Shown: positions 43,559 to 53,129 of the stretch, in pieces
Numbering within the stretch: the stretch's first letter is position 1
Layout: every line of letters starts with the position of its first letter
From: Streptococcus sanguinis
GTDB lineage: Bacteria > Bacillota > Bacilli > Lactobacillales > Streptococcaceae
NCBI RefSeq assembly: GCF_026781265.1
Contig: NZ_JAKUVC010000010.1
Span: 62,001-126,000, forward strand
Direction: 5' to 3'
DNA: 64,000 nucleotides
Program-made: the position numbers and the translations under genes
The notes under the pieces: model-generated
What the model was told of the DNA's origin: nothing
Databases searched by the model: none
What the model saw: the letters and a program-made list of their open reading frames with translations, nothing else

Positions 43559-43708
43559 TTACTTAACTTCTGTAAACACAACGTGCTTGCGAAGTTTTGG
43601 TGAGTATTTCTTCAATTGAAGACGGTCTGGTGTGTTGCGTTTGTTTTTAGAAGTAAGGTACAAGCGTTCACCAGATTCTTTGTGTTCAAGTGTAATATTT
43701 ACGCGCAT
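43559..43708 (-). CDS. rpmG: 50S ribosomal protein L33
   Basis: 49 residues, the usual size: [20 protein letters not shown], then [20 protein letters not shown] and KHVVFTEVK. This type has no CxxC pairs, so it is the zinc-free form. Structural protein of the large subunit. GAGC lies before ATG 43708; rpmF is 15 bases upstream. Its last 17 bases are the integration site of the neighbouring element and still encode the normal end. Confidence 0.97.
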
Positions 43709-43723
43709 GGTAGCTCCCTTCTA

Positions 43724-43906
43724 TTATTCTGCTGCAGCAGCTTTGGCAATCTTACGGCCCTTGTAGTATCCTTTAAGGGATACACGGTGAGAGCGTGAGT
43801 AATCACCAGTAGTTTCGTCAAAAGTTACAGTTGGAGCTGTCACTTTGTAGTGAGTGCGGCGTTTGTTTTTCTTCGCTTTGGAAGTGCGACGTGCAGGTAC
43901 TGCCAT
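43724..43906 (-). CDS. rpmF: 50S ribosomal protein L32
   Basis: 60 residues: [20 protein letters not shown] then [20 protein letters not shown]. The zinc-binding cysteines of other L32 proteins are absent, as in most streptococci. Promoter with TATACT on the minus strand at 43969-43974. AAAGGAG precedes the start. Operon rpmF-rpmG. Confidence 0.97.
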   Translation of the reverse strand: MAVPARRTSKAKKNKRRTHYKVTAPTVTFDETTGDYSRSHRVSLKGYYKGRKIAKAAAAE

Positions 43907-44062
43907 TGTTTGTTTCTCCTTTTAGATTATGAATTCGATTCAATTTGATGATTTTCATCAACTTTAACAGTATAACAAAACTTTTTTGTAAAGTAAAGTT
44001 ACTTGACAGATTTTTTTAAATCTTTTCTGCTTACGTTTTTAAAAGAAACCGGTTTTTCCGTA

Positions 44063-44071
44063 TGCTATAAT
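44063..44071 (+). promoter_or_regulatory. Extended -10 promoter
   Basis: TGCTATAAT at 44063-44071, 32 bases upstream of the next start. Confidence 0.6.
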
Positions 44072-44078
44072 AGGAACA

Positions 44079-44102
44079 AAGGAGGCAGACAAGGAGGCAG
44101 AC
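44079..44102 (+). repeat. Tandem 12-bp duplication holding two Shine-Dalgarno sites
   Basis: AAGGAGGCAGAC is repeated exactly at 44079-44090 and 44091-44102. The second AAGGAGG is six bases from the ATG. Confidence 0.85.
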
Positions 44103-44103
44103 T

Positions 44104-44979
44104 ATGAAAGAAGCATTAAAATTACTTAGTCTATTCTGGCTGGGAATCATGTGTATTGTTTTAATCTTTTGGGGAGTGAAAAGTTTTCGTGATTATCAAA
44201 TTATGAAAGATGTAGAAAATCATTTGACTGCGGATTTCAAAAGCATGGGATACAAGGGGAAAGTGACGGTAAAAAACTACGATAGGCCTGCCGGCTATGG
44301 GGAGACCTTGGACTTTAGCTATGAAAAAAAGATTGATGGAAGACTTTTGACCTTCTCAGATAGCTTGGATTATGATCCGACAACCAAGCAATACGAAGTT
44401 TCAAGATTAAGTCCCGTACCTGAGGAAACTGAGACAGGTTTAGATGATAGCATTCAGTTGGGAGCCATGTGGCAGCAGCCTTATGTTCAGAAGCAGTTTA
44501 AGAAAATGAAGTCGGTCTTCAAAAAGCTAGAAGATGAGGATCTGACTTTAAAAGAAATTTCAGGTGAAACAATGGAAGTGCTTCGTCAGGATGACAATCA
44601 AATAACCTCAGAAATGCTGGATGCTGGGCAAGCAGAGCTAGTTCAAGATTTCCAAAAGAACAGGCAGAAAGGCCTGCCTCTCAATGGTTATTATAATGTT
44701 GATGTCAAGTCTTATCTGCAAAAACATACTCTGCAGCTTCGAGTGAACTATGAGCTATTGGTTGATGATTTATATGATGATGAGAAAGCTATAGATAAGT
44801 ACCCCGGAGTTTTTTTCCAGAAGCTTAAAAAGTTAGACTACAGTCATTTTTGGGATGGTTATTACCTAGTAGGCTATGATTTGAGAGAGCGTTCTGGTAG
44901 TGGTATAGGCGGGAATTCTGAGGTGATTGTGTTGGATATTCGCGGAGGTAAATTAGTTCGTACTTTTAGTGCTTTTTAG
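44104..44979 (+). CDS. Membrane-anchored protein of unknown function
   Basis: 291 residues. One N-terminal helix (LLSLFWLGIMCIVLIFWGV) that would anchor an extracellular domain; the rest is charged with KGKVTVKNYDRPAGYGETLD and later LPLNGYYNVDVKSYLQKH. No family recognised. Two perfect SD copies and an extended -10 promoter suggest good expression. Stands alone between rpmF (divergent) and ilvD. Confidence 0.75.
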   Translation: MKEALKLLSLFWLGIMCIVLIFWGVKSFRDYQIMKDVENHLTADFKSMGYKGKVTVKNYDRPAGYGETLDFSYEKKIDGRLLTFSDSLDYDPTTKQYEVSRLSPVPEETETGLDDSIQLGAMWQQPYVQKQFKKMKSVFKKLEDEDLTLKEISGETMEVLRQDDNQITSEMLDAGQAELVQDFQKNRQKGLPLNGYYNVDVKSYLQKHTLQLRVNYELLVDDLYDDEKAIDKYPGVFFQKLKKLDYSHFWDGYYLVGYDLRERSGSGIGGNSEVIVLDIRGGKLVRTFSAF

Positions 44980-45120
44980 AGCTTGACTATTTTTGAGAAG
45001 AATTGGTTTATTTCAGGAATTAAGCTGATATGTTTTAATTGCTTAAGATTTTTGAGGAAAATTCATTTTTGAATCTTCTGAAAATTTAAAAATTTTCTTC
45101 TGTAAAATACAGCCTAAATG

Positions 45121-45129
45121 TGGTATAAT
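45121..45129 (+). promoter_or_regulatory. ilvD promoter, extended -10
   Basis: TGGTATAAT, 35 bases upstream of ATG 45165. Confidence 0.55.
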
Positions 45130-45164
45130 AAAGCACAAAGATTACTGCAATGAAAGGGAAAGAT

Positions 45165-46868
45165 ATGACAGATAAGGACATTCGTCACAGAAGTAAGATT
45201 TATGACAGTATGGTTAAATCTCCTAACCGTGCCATGCTTCGCGCGACGGGGATGACTGATAAAGATTTTGAAACGCCTATTGTTGGGGTGATTTCCACTT
45301 GGGCGGAAAATACACCCTGTAACATCCATTTGCATGACTTGGGCAAGCTGGCCAAGGAAGGCATCAAATCAGAGGGCGCTTGGCCTGTTCAGTATGGGAC
45401 TATTACGGTTGCGGACGGGATTGCAATGGGAACGCCGGGCATGCGCTTCTCTCTGACCTCACGAGACATTATCGCAGACTCCATCGAGGCTGCCATGGGC
45501 GGGCATAATGTGGATGCTTTCGTAGCTATTGGGGGCTGTGATAAAAATATGCCAGGCTCCATGATTGCCATTGCTAATATGGACATTCCTGCTGTCTTTG
45601 CCTACGGCGGAACGATTGCACCGGGGAATCTGGACGGCAAGGATATTGACTTGGTTTCTGTCTTTGAAGGAATCGGGAAATGGAACCATGGTGACTTGAC
45701 AGCTGAGGAAGTGCGCCGCATTGAGTGTAATGCCTGTCCTGGCCCTGGTGGCTGTGGCGGTATGTACACGGCCAATACTATGGCGACGGCTATTGAAGTT
45801 CTGGGTATGAGCCTGCCAGGCTCCTCTTCTCACCCTGCTGAGTCTAAAGATAAGCAAGAGGATATCGAAGCAGCTGGCCGTGCCGTTGTGAAAATGCTGA
45901 AAATGGGGCTGAAGCCGTCTGATATCTTGACGCGTGAAGCCTTTGAAGATGCAATCACGGTGACCATGGCTCTGGGTGGTTCTACTAATGCTACCCTGCA
46001 CTTGCTGGCCATGGCGCATGCGGCCAATGTTGAGCTGACGCTTGATGACTTCAATGTCATTCAAGAGAAGGTACCGCATTTGGCTGACTTGAAACCATCC
46101 GGTCAGTATGTCTTCCAAGACCTTTATGAGGTTGGTGGAGTACCGGCTGTGATGAAATATCTCTTGGCGAACGGCTTCCTGCATGGCGACCGCATTACTT
46201 GTACAGGTAAGACGGTGGCAGAGAATCTGGCAGAATTTGCTGATCTGACACCAGGTCAAAAGGTCATTATGCCGCTTGAAAATCCAAAACGTGCAGACGG
46301 TCCGCTTATCATCTTGCATGGTAATCTGGCTCCAGATGGTGCTGTTGCTAAGGTTTCTGGTGTTAAGGTACGCCGTCACGTTGGACCAGCTAAGGTCTTT
46401 GACTCAGAAGAAGCTGCTATTGATGCGGTACTGGCCGATGAAGTGGTCGATGGCGATGTGGTTGTAGTTCGCTACGTTGGACCAAAGGGTGGCCCTGGTA
46501 TGCCAGAAATGCTGTCACTTTCGTCTATCATCGTAGGGAAAGGCCAAGGGGACAAGGTTGCCCTTCTGACCGATGGTCGCTTCTCAGGCGGTACTTACGG
46601 CTTGGTTGTCGGACACATTGCTCCGGAAGCTCAGGATGGTGGCCCGATTGCCTATCTTCGTACAGGCGATATGGTCACGGTTGACCAAGATACCAAGGAA
46701 ATTTCCATGGCGGTCTCTGATGAAGAACTGGCGAAACGTAAGGCAGAAACGACTATTCCACCGCTTTATAGCCGCGGGGTACTTGGTAAATATGCTCACA
46801 TGGTATCCTCTGCCGCTAAAGGTGCTGTTACTGACTTCTGGAAACCAGAAGAAACAGGTAAGAAATAG
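45165..46868 (+). CDS. ilvD: Dihydroxy-acid dehydratase IlvD
   Basis: 567 residues from ATG 45165 ([16 protein letters not shown], the usual start, after AAAGGGAAAG); an ATG 15 bases earlier is less likely. Fe-S dehydratase that converts dihydroxy-isovalerate and -methylvalerate to keto acids in branched-chain amino-acid synthesis. Cluster ligands in GGCDKNMPG and [14 protein letters not shown], and the late GRFSGGTYG segment. Monocistronic, with a strong terminator. Other ilv genes are not in the window. Confidence 0.97.
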   Translation: MTDKDIRHRSKIYDSMVKSPNRAMLRATGMTDKDFETPIVGVISTWAENTPCNIHLHDLGKLAKEGIKSEGAWPVQYGTITVADGIAMGTPGMRFSLTSRDIIADSIEAAMGGHNVDAFVAIGGCDKNMPGSMIAIANMDIPAVFAYGGTIAPGNLDGKDIDLVSVFEGIGKWNHGDLTAEEVRRIECNACPGPGGCGGMYTANTMATAIEVLGMSLPGSSSHPAESKDKQEDIEAAGRAVVKMLKMGLKPSDILTREAFEDAITVTMALGGSTNATLHLLAMAHAANVELTLDDFNVIQEKVPHLADLKPSGQYVFQDLYEVGGVPAVMKYLLANGFLHGDRITCTGKTVAENLAEFADLTPGQKVIMPLENPKRADGPLIILHGNLAPDGAVAKVSGVKVRRHVGPAKVFDSEEAAIDAVLADEVVDGDVVVVRYVGPKGGPGMPEMLSLSSIIVGKGQGDKVALLTDGRFSGGTYGLVVGHIAPEAQDGGPIAYLRTGDMVTVDQDTKEISMAVSDEELAKRKAETTIPPLYSRGVLGKYAHMVSSAAKGAVTDFWKPEETGKK

Positions 46869-46885
46869 CCTATATATGACAAAAG

Positions 46886-46910
46886 AACCCGCTAGTTTTT
46901 CTAGCGGGTT
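46886..46910. terminator. ilvD terminator
   Basis: AACCCGCTAG (46886-46895) and CTAGCGGGTT (46901-46910) around TTTTT, followed by TGATATTTTT. Confidence 0.88.
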
Positions 46911-46950
46911 TGATATTTTTATTTTAAATACTGATAAGTTAATTATCTTC

Positions 46951-47292
46951 TTATCTAGGACTGATTCCCAAAGCAATGCGACCGAAGCGACTGATACGAG
47001 TGATTTTCCAAGCAGGAGACCAAGTAACCTCAACAGAGGCACTTTCAATCTCATCAATTTTCTTAAGAGAGTCCATAATGGCGATGGGCAGACTCTCAGC
47101 ACAGTCGCAGGCTGTATCAGTAAAGGTCATAACAACCTTGCAGTGGCCGTTTTCGTCTAAGTTAATTTCATAAATCAACCCTAAGTTATAAACATCCAAC
47201 TCTACATCCGGATCGTAAATACGCTCGAGCTTCTCCACCAATTTATCCTGAATGGCAGCTGCTCGGTCATTGATTTTGATATCGTCTCTCAT
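46951..47292 (-). CDS. MIP18/DUF59-type iron-sulfur assembly factor
   Basis: 113 residues. DPDVELDVYNLGLIYEINLD and the TFTDTACDCAESLP block with reactive cysteines, then WSPAWKITRISRFGRIALG, define the DUF59 family (SufT/PaaD-like), which helps load Fe-S clusters. The neighbour IlvD is an Fe-S enzyme, but the two are convergent and separately transcribed. AAGGGGA precedes the start. Confidence 0.88.
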   Translation of the reverse strand: MRDDIKINDRAAAIQDKLVEKLERIYDPDVELDVYNLGLIYEINLDENGHCKVVMTFTDTACDCAESLPIAIMDSLKKIDEIESASVEVTWSPAWKITRISRFGRIALGISPR

Positions 47293-47473
47293 GGCTATCC
47301 CCTTCTATTCTGAGTTGAATTGTTTTTATTTTCTCACAATTCAGACTTTTTTTCAAGCTATTTTGGAACATGAAAACGTATTTAGTCCTTCCAAATGAAA
47401 AATCCCTTTCAGACTCCTCAAAATGGCGGACTTATGATAGAATATAAGTACTAAAGAAGGCGGAGGTCAGAAG

Positions 47474-48754
47474 ATGAAATTACAAAAACCTAAAGGAACT
47501 CAGGACATTCTTCCTCAGGAATCAGCCAAGTGGCAGTATGTAGAAGACTTTGCCCGCAAGACATTTAAAAAATACAATTACGGCGAAATCCGCACGCCGA
47601 TTTTTGAGCACTATGAAGTCATCAGCCGCTCGGTCGGGGATACGACAGACATCGTGACCAAGGAAATGTATGACTTCTATGACAAGGGCGACCGCCATAT
47701 CACGCTGCGTCCAGAGGGGACAGCGCCCGTGGTGCGTTCTTATGTAGAGAATAAACTTTTTGCTCCTGAAGTGCAAAAGCCTGTTAAAGTCTATTATATG
47801 GGATCTATGTTCCGCTATGAGCGGCCTCAGGCTGGCCGTCTGCGGGAATTTCACCAGATTGGCGCAGAGTGTTTTGGATCCAGTAATCCTGCTACAGATG
47901 TAGAAATGATTGCCATGGCTGCTCAATTTTTCAAGGATATTGGCATTACCAATGTCAGCTTGGAGCTTAACTCGCTGGGGAATCCTGAGAGCAGAGCTGC
48001 TTACCGCCAGGCCTTGATTGATTATCTGACCCCACTGAAGGTTAACCTATCAGCCGATAGCCAACGTCGTTTGGAGGAGAATCCGCTGCGCGTGCTGGAT
48101 TCTAAAGAGCCCGAGGACAAGGCGGCTGTAGAAGGTGCTCCGTCTATTCTGGCCTATCTGGATGAGGAGAGCAGTACCTACTTTGCGGCTGTTCGTTCTA
48201 TGCTAGAGACCTTGCAGATTCCTTATGTCATCAATACCAACATGGTCCGTGGGCTAGACTACTATAATCATACGATTTTCGAGTTTACGACAGAAGTAGT
48301 TGGCAGTCAACTGACCATTTGTGCTGGCGGCCGTTATGATGGGCTGGTTGCTTACTTTGGTGGTCCTGAAACGCCAGGTGTTGGCTTTGGTATGGGCTTA
48401 GAACGTCTACTTCTCGTACTTGACAAGCAAGGAGTAGAGCTGCCGATTGAAACCGCTCTGGATGTCTATGTAGCTGTTTTAGGAGCTGGTGCCAATGGCA
48501 GAGCTTTGGAGTTAGTGCAGGCTCTCCGCGCACAAGGGTTTGCGGTAGAAAGGGATTATCTAGACCGCAAGCTCAAGGCTCAGTTTAAGTCGGCTGATAG
48601 CTTTAAAGCCAAAACTCTTATCACTTTGGGCGAAAGCGAAGTGGAGAGCGGTCAGGTGACTGTTAAGAACAACCATAATCGTGAGGAGATTACTGTTAGC
48701 CTAGACCAAATCCAAGAAAACTATCAGCTTATTTTTCAGAAATTAGGGTTTTAA
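47474..48754 (+). CDS. hisS: Histidyl-tRNA synthetase
   Basis: 426 residues, class II aminoacyl-tRNA synthetase. Motif 1 near residue 40, motif 2 [19 protein letters not shown], histidine motifs [14 protein letters not shown] and [14 protein letters not shown], and motif 3 [13 protein letters not shown]; the C-terminal anticodon-binding domain follows. Attaches histidine to tRNA-His. Preceded by AAGGCGGAGG. Confidence 0.97.
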   Translation: MKLQKPKGTQDILPQESAKWQYVEDFARKTFKKYNYGEIRTPIFEHYEVISRSVGDTTDIVTKEMYDFYDKGDRHITLRPEGTAPVVRSYVENKLFAPEVQKPVKVYYMGSMFRYERPQAGRLREFHQIGAECFGSSNPATDVEMIAMAAQFFKDIGITNVSLELNSLGNPESRAAYRQALIDYLTPLKVNLSADSQRRLEENPLRVLDSKEPEDKAAVEGAPSILAYLDEESSTYFAAVRSMLETLQIPYVINTNMVRGLDYYNHTIFEFTTEVVGSQLTICAGGRYDGLVAYFGGPETPGVGFGMGLERLLLVLDKQGVELPIETALDVYVAVLGAGANGRALELVQALRAQGFAVERDYLDRKLKAQFKSADSFKAKTLITLGESEVESGQVTVKNNHNREEITVSLDQIQENYQLIFQKLGF

Positions 48755-48840
48755 GCGAAGTATATAATTTTTGTTTCACAAAAGGAATGTTACGGTTTTG
48801 TTACAAGAATATGATATAAACCAACAAGTGGATGATATTT

Positions 48841-48849
48841 TGGTATAAT
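48841..48849 (+). promoter_or_regulatory. Extended -10 promoter for the lipoprotein gene
   Basis: TGGTATAAT, 32 bases before ATG 48882. Upstream GTTAC and TTGTTACAA motifs (48789-48806) recall those at 12147-12240. Confidence 0.55.
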
Positions 48850-48881
48850 GGTCATATTATATTAATTTAAAAGGAGAAACG

Positions 48882-49751
48882 ATGAAAAAAATCCTTAAAT
48901 TTGGTGTATTGCCTGCCTGTGTTCTTTTGCTTGGAGCTTGCTCAATGCTACCAAGAGCAGAGAAGAAAAAATCAGAAGATGTGAAGACAGAGCAATCATC
49001 TTCATCCTCATCTGAGAAAGAAACGAATGAAAAGCGAATTGAGAAAGATGCCGATATTATTCTGCGAGCAGTCTTTACAGATCATTCTTCAGGTTTTACA
49101 ACCTTAATGGGGACTTCTGTTGACAAATGGAAGAAAGGAATTTCTCAAGCCTACGTAGACGAAAACATATCCAAATATACGCCAGAAGAGGATTATACTA
49201 TTGATTTAAAGACTGAATCATTTACTCCATCAAAAACATTAGAGTTGTTTGATCAGGCTCGCTTTAAAGTCTTGGCGACTATTGGGGATGACTTTGAGAT
49301 TACTGGTGTTGAGGATGATGAAGAGACTGCAACAGTAACATTTAAGTCTCGTGCTATTGCAACCCGTGATTTGGCGAACTTGATTAATATGGCTAAAGCT
49401 AGCCTTTTTGAGAATGGAATTGAAGATGTAAAAGAGTTGGAAGATTCGACTAATCCGGATCTTGAAAAACGTCTAGCTCTGCTTAATAACTTCCTTTTCT
49501 ACTATGCTTTTGATCGTATGAATGAGGACTTTGGTTATATTGAACCTCGTGAATTTACGATGGAGTTAACTAAAACCAAAGAAGGTCGCTACATTCTTAC
49601 TGATGAAAGCTTCCTTGAATTACGGAAATCTATTTTTGTGAATGAGTATTCGTCTAATGATGCTGAAACACGTAAAGGTAATAAAACAACTGATTCTGGG
49701 TCAAAATCTGACTCAAGCTCATCTTCATCATCTGATAAATCAAAGATTTAA
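48882..49751 (+). CDS. Lipoprotein of unknown function
   Basis: 289 residues. Signal peptide KKILKFGVLPACVLLLGACS with lipobox LLGAC, a Ser/Glu linker, then a domain from about residue 50 (DADIILRAVFTDHSSGFTTL) to 260, and a Ser/Lys tail. The domain has alternating helices and strands (DDFEITGVEDDEETATVTFK) but no named family is recognised. AAGGAG precedes the ATG. Its Ser-rich linker resembles those of the other two lipoproteins in the window. Confidence 0.75.
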   Translation: MKKILKFGVLPACVLLLGACSMLPRAEKKKSEDVKTEQSSSSSSEKETNEKRIEKDADIILRAVFTDHSSGFTTLMGTSVDKWKKGISQAYVDENISKYTPEEDYTIDLKTESFTPSKTLELFDQARFKVLATIGDDFEITGVEDDEETATVTFKSRAIATRDLANLINMAKASLFENGIEDVKELEDSTNPDLEKRLALLNNFLFYYAFDRMNEDFGYIEPREFTMELTKTKEGRYILTDESFLELRKSIFVNEYSSNDAETRKGNKTTDSGSKSDSSSSSSSDKSKI

Positions 49752-49759
49752 TTTATTTA

Positions 49760-49780
49760 GCTAAGGATTCTCCTTAGCTT
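49760..49780. terminator. Terminator after the lipoprotein gene
   Basis: AGCTAAGGA-TTC-?: left arm 49760-49768 and right arm TCCTTAGCT 49772-49780, followed by TTTTTG. Confidence 0.88.
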
Positions 49781-49814
49781 TTTGAATCCAGCTCTGATGT
49801 TAGATCTATTTTTA

Positions 49815-49846
49815 GGTTTCTATAAACAAATTTGTTTATAGAAACC
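49815..49846. promoter_or_regulatory. Perfect 32-bp palindrome, probable operator
   Basis: Arms GGTTTCTATAAACAAA (49815-49830) and TTTGTTTATAGAAACC (49831-49846) are exact reverse complements with no loop. It ends 12 bases before the extended -10 (TGCTATAAT, 49858-49866), so it covers the -35. No T run follows, so it is not a terminator. Another TATAGAAAG follows the -10. Confidence 0.75.
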
Positions 49847-49890
49847 CAGATGGCTTATGCTATAATAGTCTATAGAAAGTCGAGGGAATG

Positions 49891-50100
49891 ATGAAGAAAA
49901 TATTATTGGTGGTTGTGGTGCAGGGCTTGGCTATCTTTGTGATTACTGGTCTGCTTTGTTTATTTATGCGGGGGGATTTTTTCTTCCGTGCTTTGGCGCC
50001 GATTTTTGGTCTGGCAGCGGGAGGTTTTCGCTTCGTGACGGCCATGGTGACAAAAGCATTTGCACCTAGTCTCTATGAGGATAGCAAGAAAAAGGAATAA
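49891..50100 (+). CDS. Small two-helix membrane protein
   Basis: 69 residues from the second of two adjacent ATGs (49891), four bases after GAGGG. Two hydrophobic helices (IILLVVVVQGLAIFVITGLL-like and FRALAPIFGLAAGGFRFVTA) and a charged tail YEDSKKKE. No family recognised. The perfect palindrome in its promoter suggests tight repression by a dimeric regulator not encoded next to it. Confidence 0.65.
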   Translation: MKKILLVVVVQGLAIFVITGLLCLFMRGDFFFRALAPIFGLAAGGFRFVTAMVTKAFAPSLYEDSKKKE

Positions 50101-50108
50101 TCTATAGA

Positions 50109-50162
50109 GCTGACAGTAGGTCTGGGGTCGTTTGCCTCAGGCCTTTTGTCATAACTGTCAGC
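50109..50162 (+). terminator. Nested hairpin terminator
   Basis: Inner GGTCTGGGG / CCTCAGGCC followed by TTTTG (50119-50147), enclosed by a perfect outer GCTGACAGT (50109-50117) / ACTGTCAGC (50154-50162). Confidence 0.6.
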
Positions 50163-50270
50163 ATTAGTCATGCGGAGCTTTAATATTTTTCAGAAAAAGA
50201 ACGGACAGAAGGGCTTTCTTAGGCTCTTTGTGGTAAAATAGTAACAGAATTAAAAATTTGGAGAGTAAAG

Positions 50271-52025
50271 ATGAAACGTTCTATGTATGCTGGGCGTGTT
50301 CGCAAGGAGCATGTTGGTCAGGAAGTCACTTTAAAGGGCTGGGTAGCCCGCCGTCGGGATTTGGGCGGTTTGATTTTCATTGATTTGCGCGACCGCGAAG
50401 GCATTATGCAGCTGGTCATCAATCCTGAGACTGTGGCTGCAGAGGTTATGGCGACCGCAGAAAGCCTGCGCAGTGAGTTTGTGCTGGAGGTGACAGGTAA
50501 GGTGGCAGCGCGTGAGCAGGCCAATGACAAGCTGGCGACAGGAAGCGTGGAGCTGCATGTGGAAAGTCTGACTGTCTTAAATACAGCCAAGACGACTCCT
50601 TTTGAAATTAAAGACGGCATCGAGGTGAATGACGATACGCGTTTGCGCTACCGTTATCTGGACTTGCGACGGCCAGAGATGCTGGGGAACTTCAAGCTTC
50701 GTGCCAAGGTCACTCACTCTATCCGTAACTATCTAGATGAGTTGGAGTTCCTTGATGTGGAGACACCTTTCCTGTCCAAGTCAACGCCAGAAGGGGCGCG
50801 TGATTACTTGGTGCCTAGTCGGATTCATCAAGGGAACTTTTACGCTCTGCCCCAGAGTCCGCAGATTACCAAGCAGCTCTTGATGAATGCTGGTTTTGAT
50901 CGTTATTACCAGATTGTTAAATGCTTCCGTGACGAGGACTTGCGTGGTGACCGACAGCCAGAGTTTACTCAGGTGGACTTGGAGACTTCTTTCTTGTCTG
51001 ATCAGGAGATTCAGGATATTACAGAAGGCTTGATTGCTCGTGTCATGAAGGAAACTAAGGGCATTGACGTTAAGCTGCCTTTCCCTCGTATGAAGTATGA
51101 TGATGCTATGGCTCTTTATGGTGTTGATAAGCCTGATACTCGTTTTGAGATGTTGTTGCAGGACTTGACAGAGCTTGTCAAGGGAGTTGACTTCAAGGTC
51201 TTTTCAGAAGCTCCAGCTGTCAAGGCTATCGTGGTGAAAAATGCTGCAGATAAATACTCTCGCAAGGATATTGACAAGCTGACAGAGCAAGCGAAACAGC
51301 ATGGTGCTAAGGGTCTTGCTTGGGTGAAGGTGACTGATGGTGAGCTGGCTGGTCCCGTTGCTAAGTTCTTGACAGACTTGACAAGCCAGTTGACAGAAGC
51401 TTTACAGCTTGAAAATAATGACCTAGTACTCTTTGTGGCTGATACTTTGGAAGTGGCAAATGCTGCTTTGGGAGCTCTTCGTGTACGCTTGGCCAAAGAG
51501 TTGGACTTGATTGACCCAGATACCTTTAACTACCTTTGGGTGGTGGACTGGCCCATGTTTGAATGGTCAGAAGAAGAGGGCCGCTACATGAGTGCCCACC
51601 ATCCTTTCACCCTGCCTCAGAAAGATTCTGAGCAAGAGCTGGAAGGTGACCTGAGCAAGGTGAGGGCTGTGGCCTATGATATCGTCCTTAATGGTTATGA
51701 GCTAGGTGGCGGCAGTCTTCGGATCAACCAGAAAGACTTGCAGGAGCGGATGTTCAAGGCGCTTGGCTTCTCAGCTCAAGAAGCTGCCGAGCAGTTTGGC
51801 TTCCTTCTAGAGGCTATGGACTATGGCTTTCCACCGCATGGCGGCTTAGCTCTGGGCTTGGACCGTTTTGTTATGCTGCTGGCTGGGGAAGAAAATATCC
51901 GCGAAGTCATTGCCTTTCCGAAAAATAACAAGGCTTCTGACCCAATGACACAGGCACCTAGTCCAGTGTCGGTAGCTCAACTAGAGGAATTAAGTTTACA
52001 AGTGGAAGCACATGAAGAAGACTAA
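50271..52025 (+). CDS. aspS: Aspartyl-tRNA synthetase
   Basis: 584 residues. N-terminal OB-fold anticodon domain ([20 protein letters not shown]), class II core with motif 2 [18 protein letters not shown], the bacterial GAD insertion (about 280-420), and motif 3 [15 protein letters not shown]. Charges tRNA-Asp. GGAGAG precedes the ATG. Its last 14 bases overlap the next gene. Confidence 0.97.
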   Translation: MKRSMYAGRVRKEHVGQEVTLKGWVARRRDLGGLIFIDLRDREGIMQLVINPETVAAEVMATAESLRSEFVLEVTGKVAAREQANDKLATGSVELHVESLTVLNTAKTTPFEIKDGIEVNDDTRLRYRYLDLRRPEMLGNFKLRAKVTHSIRNYLDELEFLDVETPFLSKSTPEGARDYLVPSRIHQGNFYALPQSPQITKQLLMNAGFDRYYQIVKCFRDEDLRGDRQPEFTQVDLETSFLSDQEIQDITEGLIARVMKETKGIDVKLPFPRMKYDDAMALYGVDKPDTRFEMLLQDLTELVKGVDFKVFSEAPAVKAIVVKNAADKYSRKDIDKLTEQAKQHGAKGLAWVKVTDGELAGPVAKFLTDLTSQLTEALQLENNDLVLFVADTLEVANAALGALRVRLAKELDLIDPDTFNYLWVVDWPMFEWSEEEGRYMSAHHPFTLPQKDSEQELEGDLSKVRAVAYDIVLNGYELGGGSLRINQKDLQERMFKALGFSAQEAAEQFGFLLEAMDYGFPPHGGLALGLDRFVMLLAGEENIREVIAFPKNNKASDPMTQAPSPVSVAQLEELSLQVEAHEED

Positions 52026-52947
52026 TTTTTATAAACTCTTTCGCTATCATGTCCGCAGATTTGCTTATAATTTTAAGATTTTGCGGTCTTTAAAGAGTAT
52101 CTCGCGTGAGAAGTATGATGAGAAGATTTCTGCCTCGCTTGTCTATGGCTTTTTGTCGGCTGTCGCAGTCAATTTCTTCTTTCAGCCGGGGCATGTCTAT
52201 TCCAGCGGGGCGACTGGTCTGGCGCAGGTCATTACTGCCCTCAGTACTCGTTTCTTAGGTTTTACCATTCCGGTTTCTGTGACTTTTTATGCCATCAATA
52301 TTCCGCTGATGATCCTGGCCTGGTACCAGATTGGGCATAAGTTTACCATTTTCACCTTTATCACGGTAACCATGAGCTCGCTCTTTATCCAGTTTGTGCC
52401 GGAAGTGACCTTGACTGATAATCCTATTATCAACGCCCTTTTCGGTGGTGTGGTCATGGGCACGGGGATTGGCTTTGCCCTTAAGTCCAGCATTTCCAGC
52501 GGTGGGACTGATATTGTTAGTCTGACTGTTCGGAAAAAAACGGGCCGGAATGTCGGAAATATTTCCTTGATTGTCAATGGGATTATTATGCTGATTGCGG
52601 GTTTGACCTTTGGCTGGGAATATGCGCTGTACTCCATGATAACTATTTTTGTATCAAGCCGGGTGACGGATGCTGTCTTTACCAAGCAGAAGCGCATGCA
52701 GGCTATGATTATCACTAGTCATCCAGATAGGGTGATTGATAAGATTCACAATAAGCTGCATCGCGGGGCGACAGTAATCCATGGCGCTGAGGGAACTTAT
52801 AATCATGAGAAAAAAGCTGTTCTGGTGACGGTTATCACCCGAGCTGAGTTTAATGAATTCAAGCAAATCATGAAGCAGACCGACCCAGCTGCCTTCGTCT
52901 CCGTTGCAGACAATGTCCATATCTTGGGACTCTTTGTGGAGGAGTGA
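52012..52947 (+). CDS. YitT-family membrane protein with DUF2179 domain
   Basis: 311 residues. Five to six membrane helices with the family motifs [19 protein letters not shown] and [19 protein letters not shown]; the C-terminal DUF2179 domain begins [18 protein letters not shown]. YitT proteins are of uncertain role. It starts inside aspS, out of frame, without a clear ribosome site, so it likely depends on aspS translation. Confidence 0.88.
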   Translation: MKKTNFYKLFRYHVRRFAYNFKILRSLKSISREKYDEKISASLVYGFLSAVAVNFFFQPGHVYSSGATGLAQVITALSTRFLGFTIPVSVTFYAINIPLMILAWYQIGHKFTIFTFITVTMSSLFIQFVPEVTLTDNPIINALFGGVVMGTGIGFALKSSISSGGTDIVSLTVRKKTGRNVGNISLIVNGIIMLIAGLTFGWEYALYSMITIFVSSRVTDAVFTKQKRMQAMIITSHPDRVIDKIHNKLHRGATVIHGAEGTYNHEKKAVLVTVITRAEFNEFKQIMKQTDPAAFVSVADNVHILGLFVEE

Positions 52948-53031
52948 AGGTATTCATTGAGTTTGGGAATGCAAAGCGGTATAGTGCGGGAGTTTGTGCT
53001 TAAAACGAGGTTTTATGATAGGAGATTCATA

Positions 53032-53055
53032 TGCGGTAGGACAATAGTCCCACCG
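53032..53055 (+). terminator. Terminator after the YitT gene
   Basis: GCGGT-A-GGAC pairs with GTCC-C-ACCGC, followed by TTTCT. Confidence 0.7.
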
Positions 53056-53129
53056 CTTTCTATTCTCTATGGTGGAGGGTGGAAATCTCAAGTAAGAAAA
53101 GATATACAGATGCAGGAGATCTTTAGATA

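Larger units (their letters stand above)
41574..43575. mobile_element. Decayed integrative element in the 3' end of rpmG carrying cadDX
   Basis: About 2 kb bounded by 17-bp direct repeats, the right one being the end of rpmG, a known insertion point for streptococcal integrative elements. Just inside each end is a pair of GGTAGAGT repeats 12 bases apart, like arm-type integrase sites. Within are the C-terminal 33 codons of a tyrosine integrase, an Xre remnant without start codon, and the intact cadD-cadX pair. The DNA is more AT-rich than the flanks. The original rpmG terminator now lies beyond the left repeat. No conjugation or replication genes remain. Confidence 0.75.

Noticed and set aside
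45459..46379. 306-residue open frame on the minus strand inside ilvD
   Set aside because: It is fully covered by ilvD, has no family signature and unusual composition; a shadow of a conserved gene.
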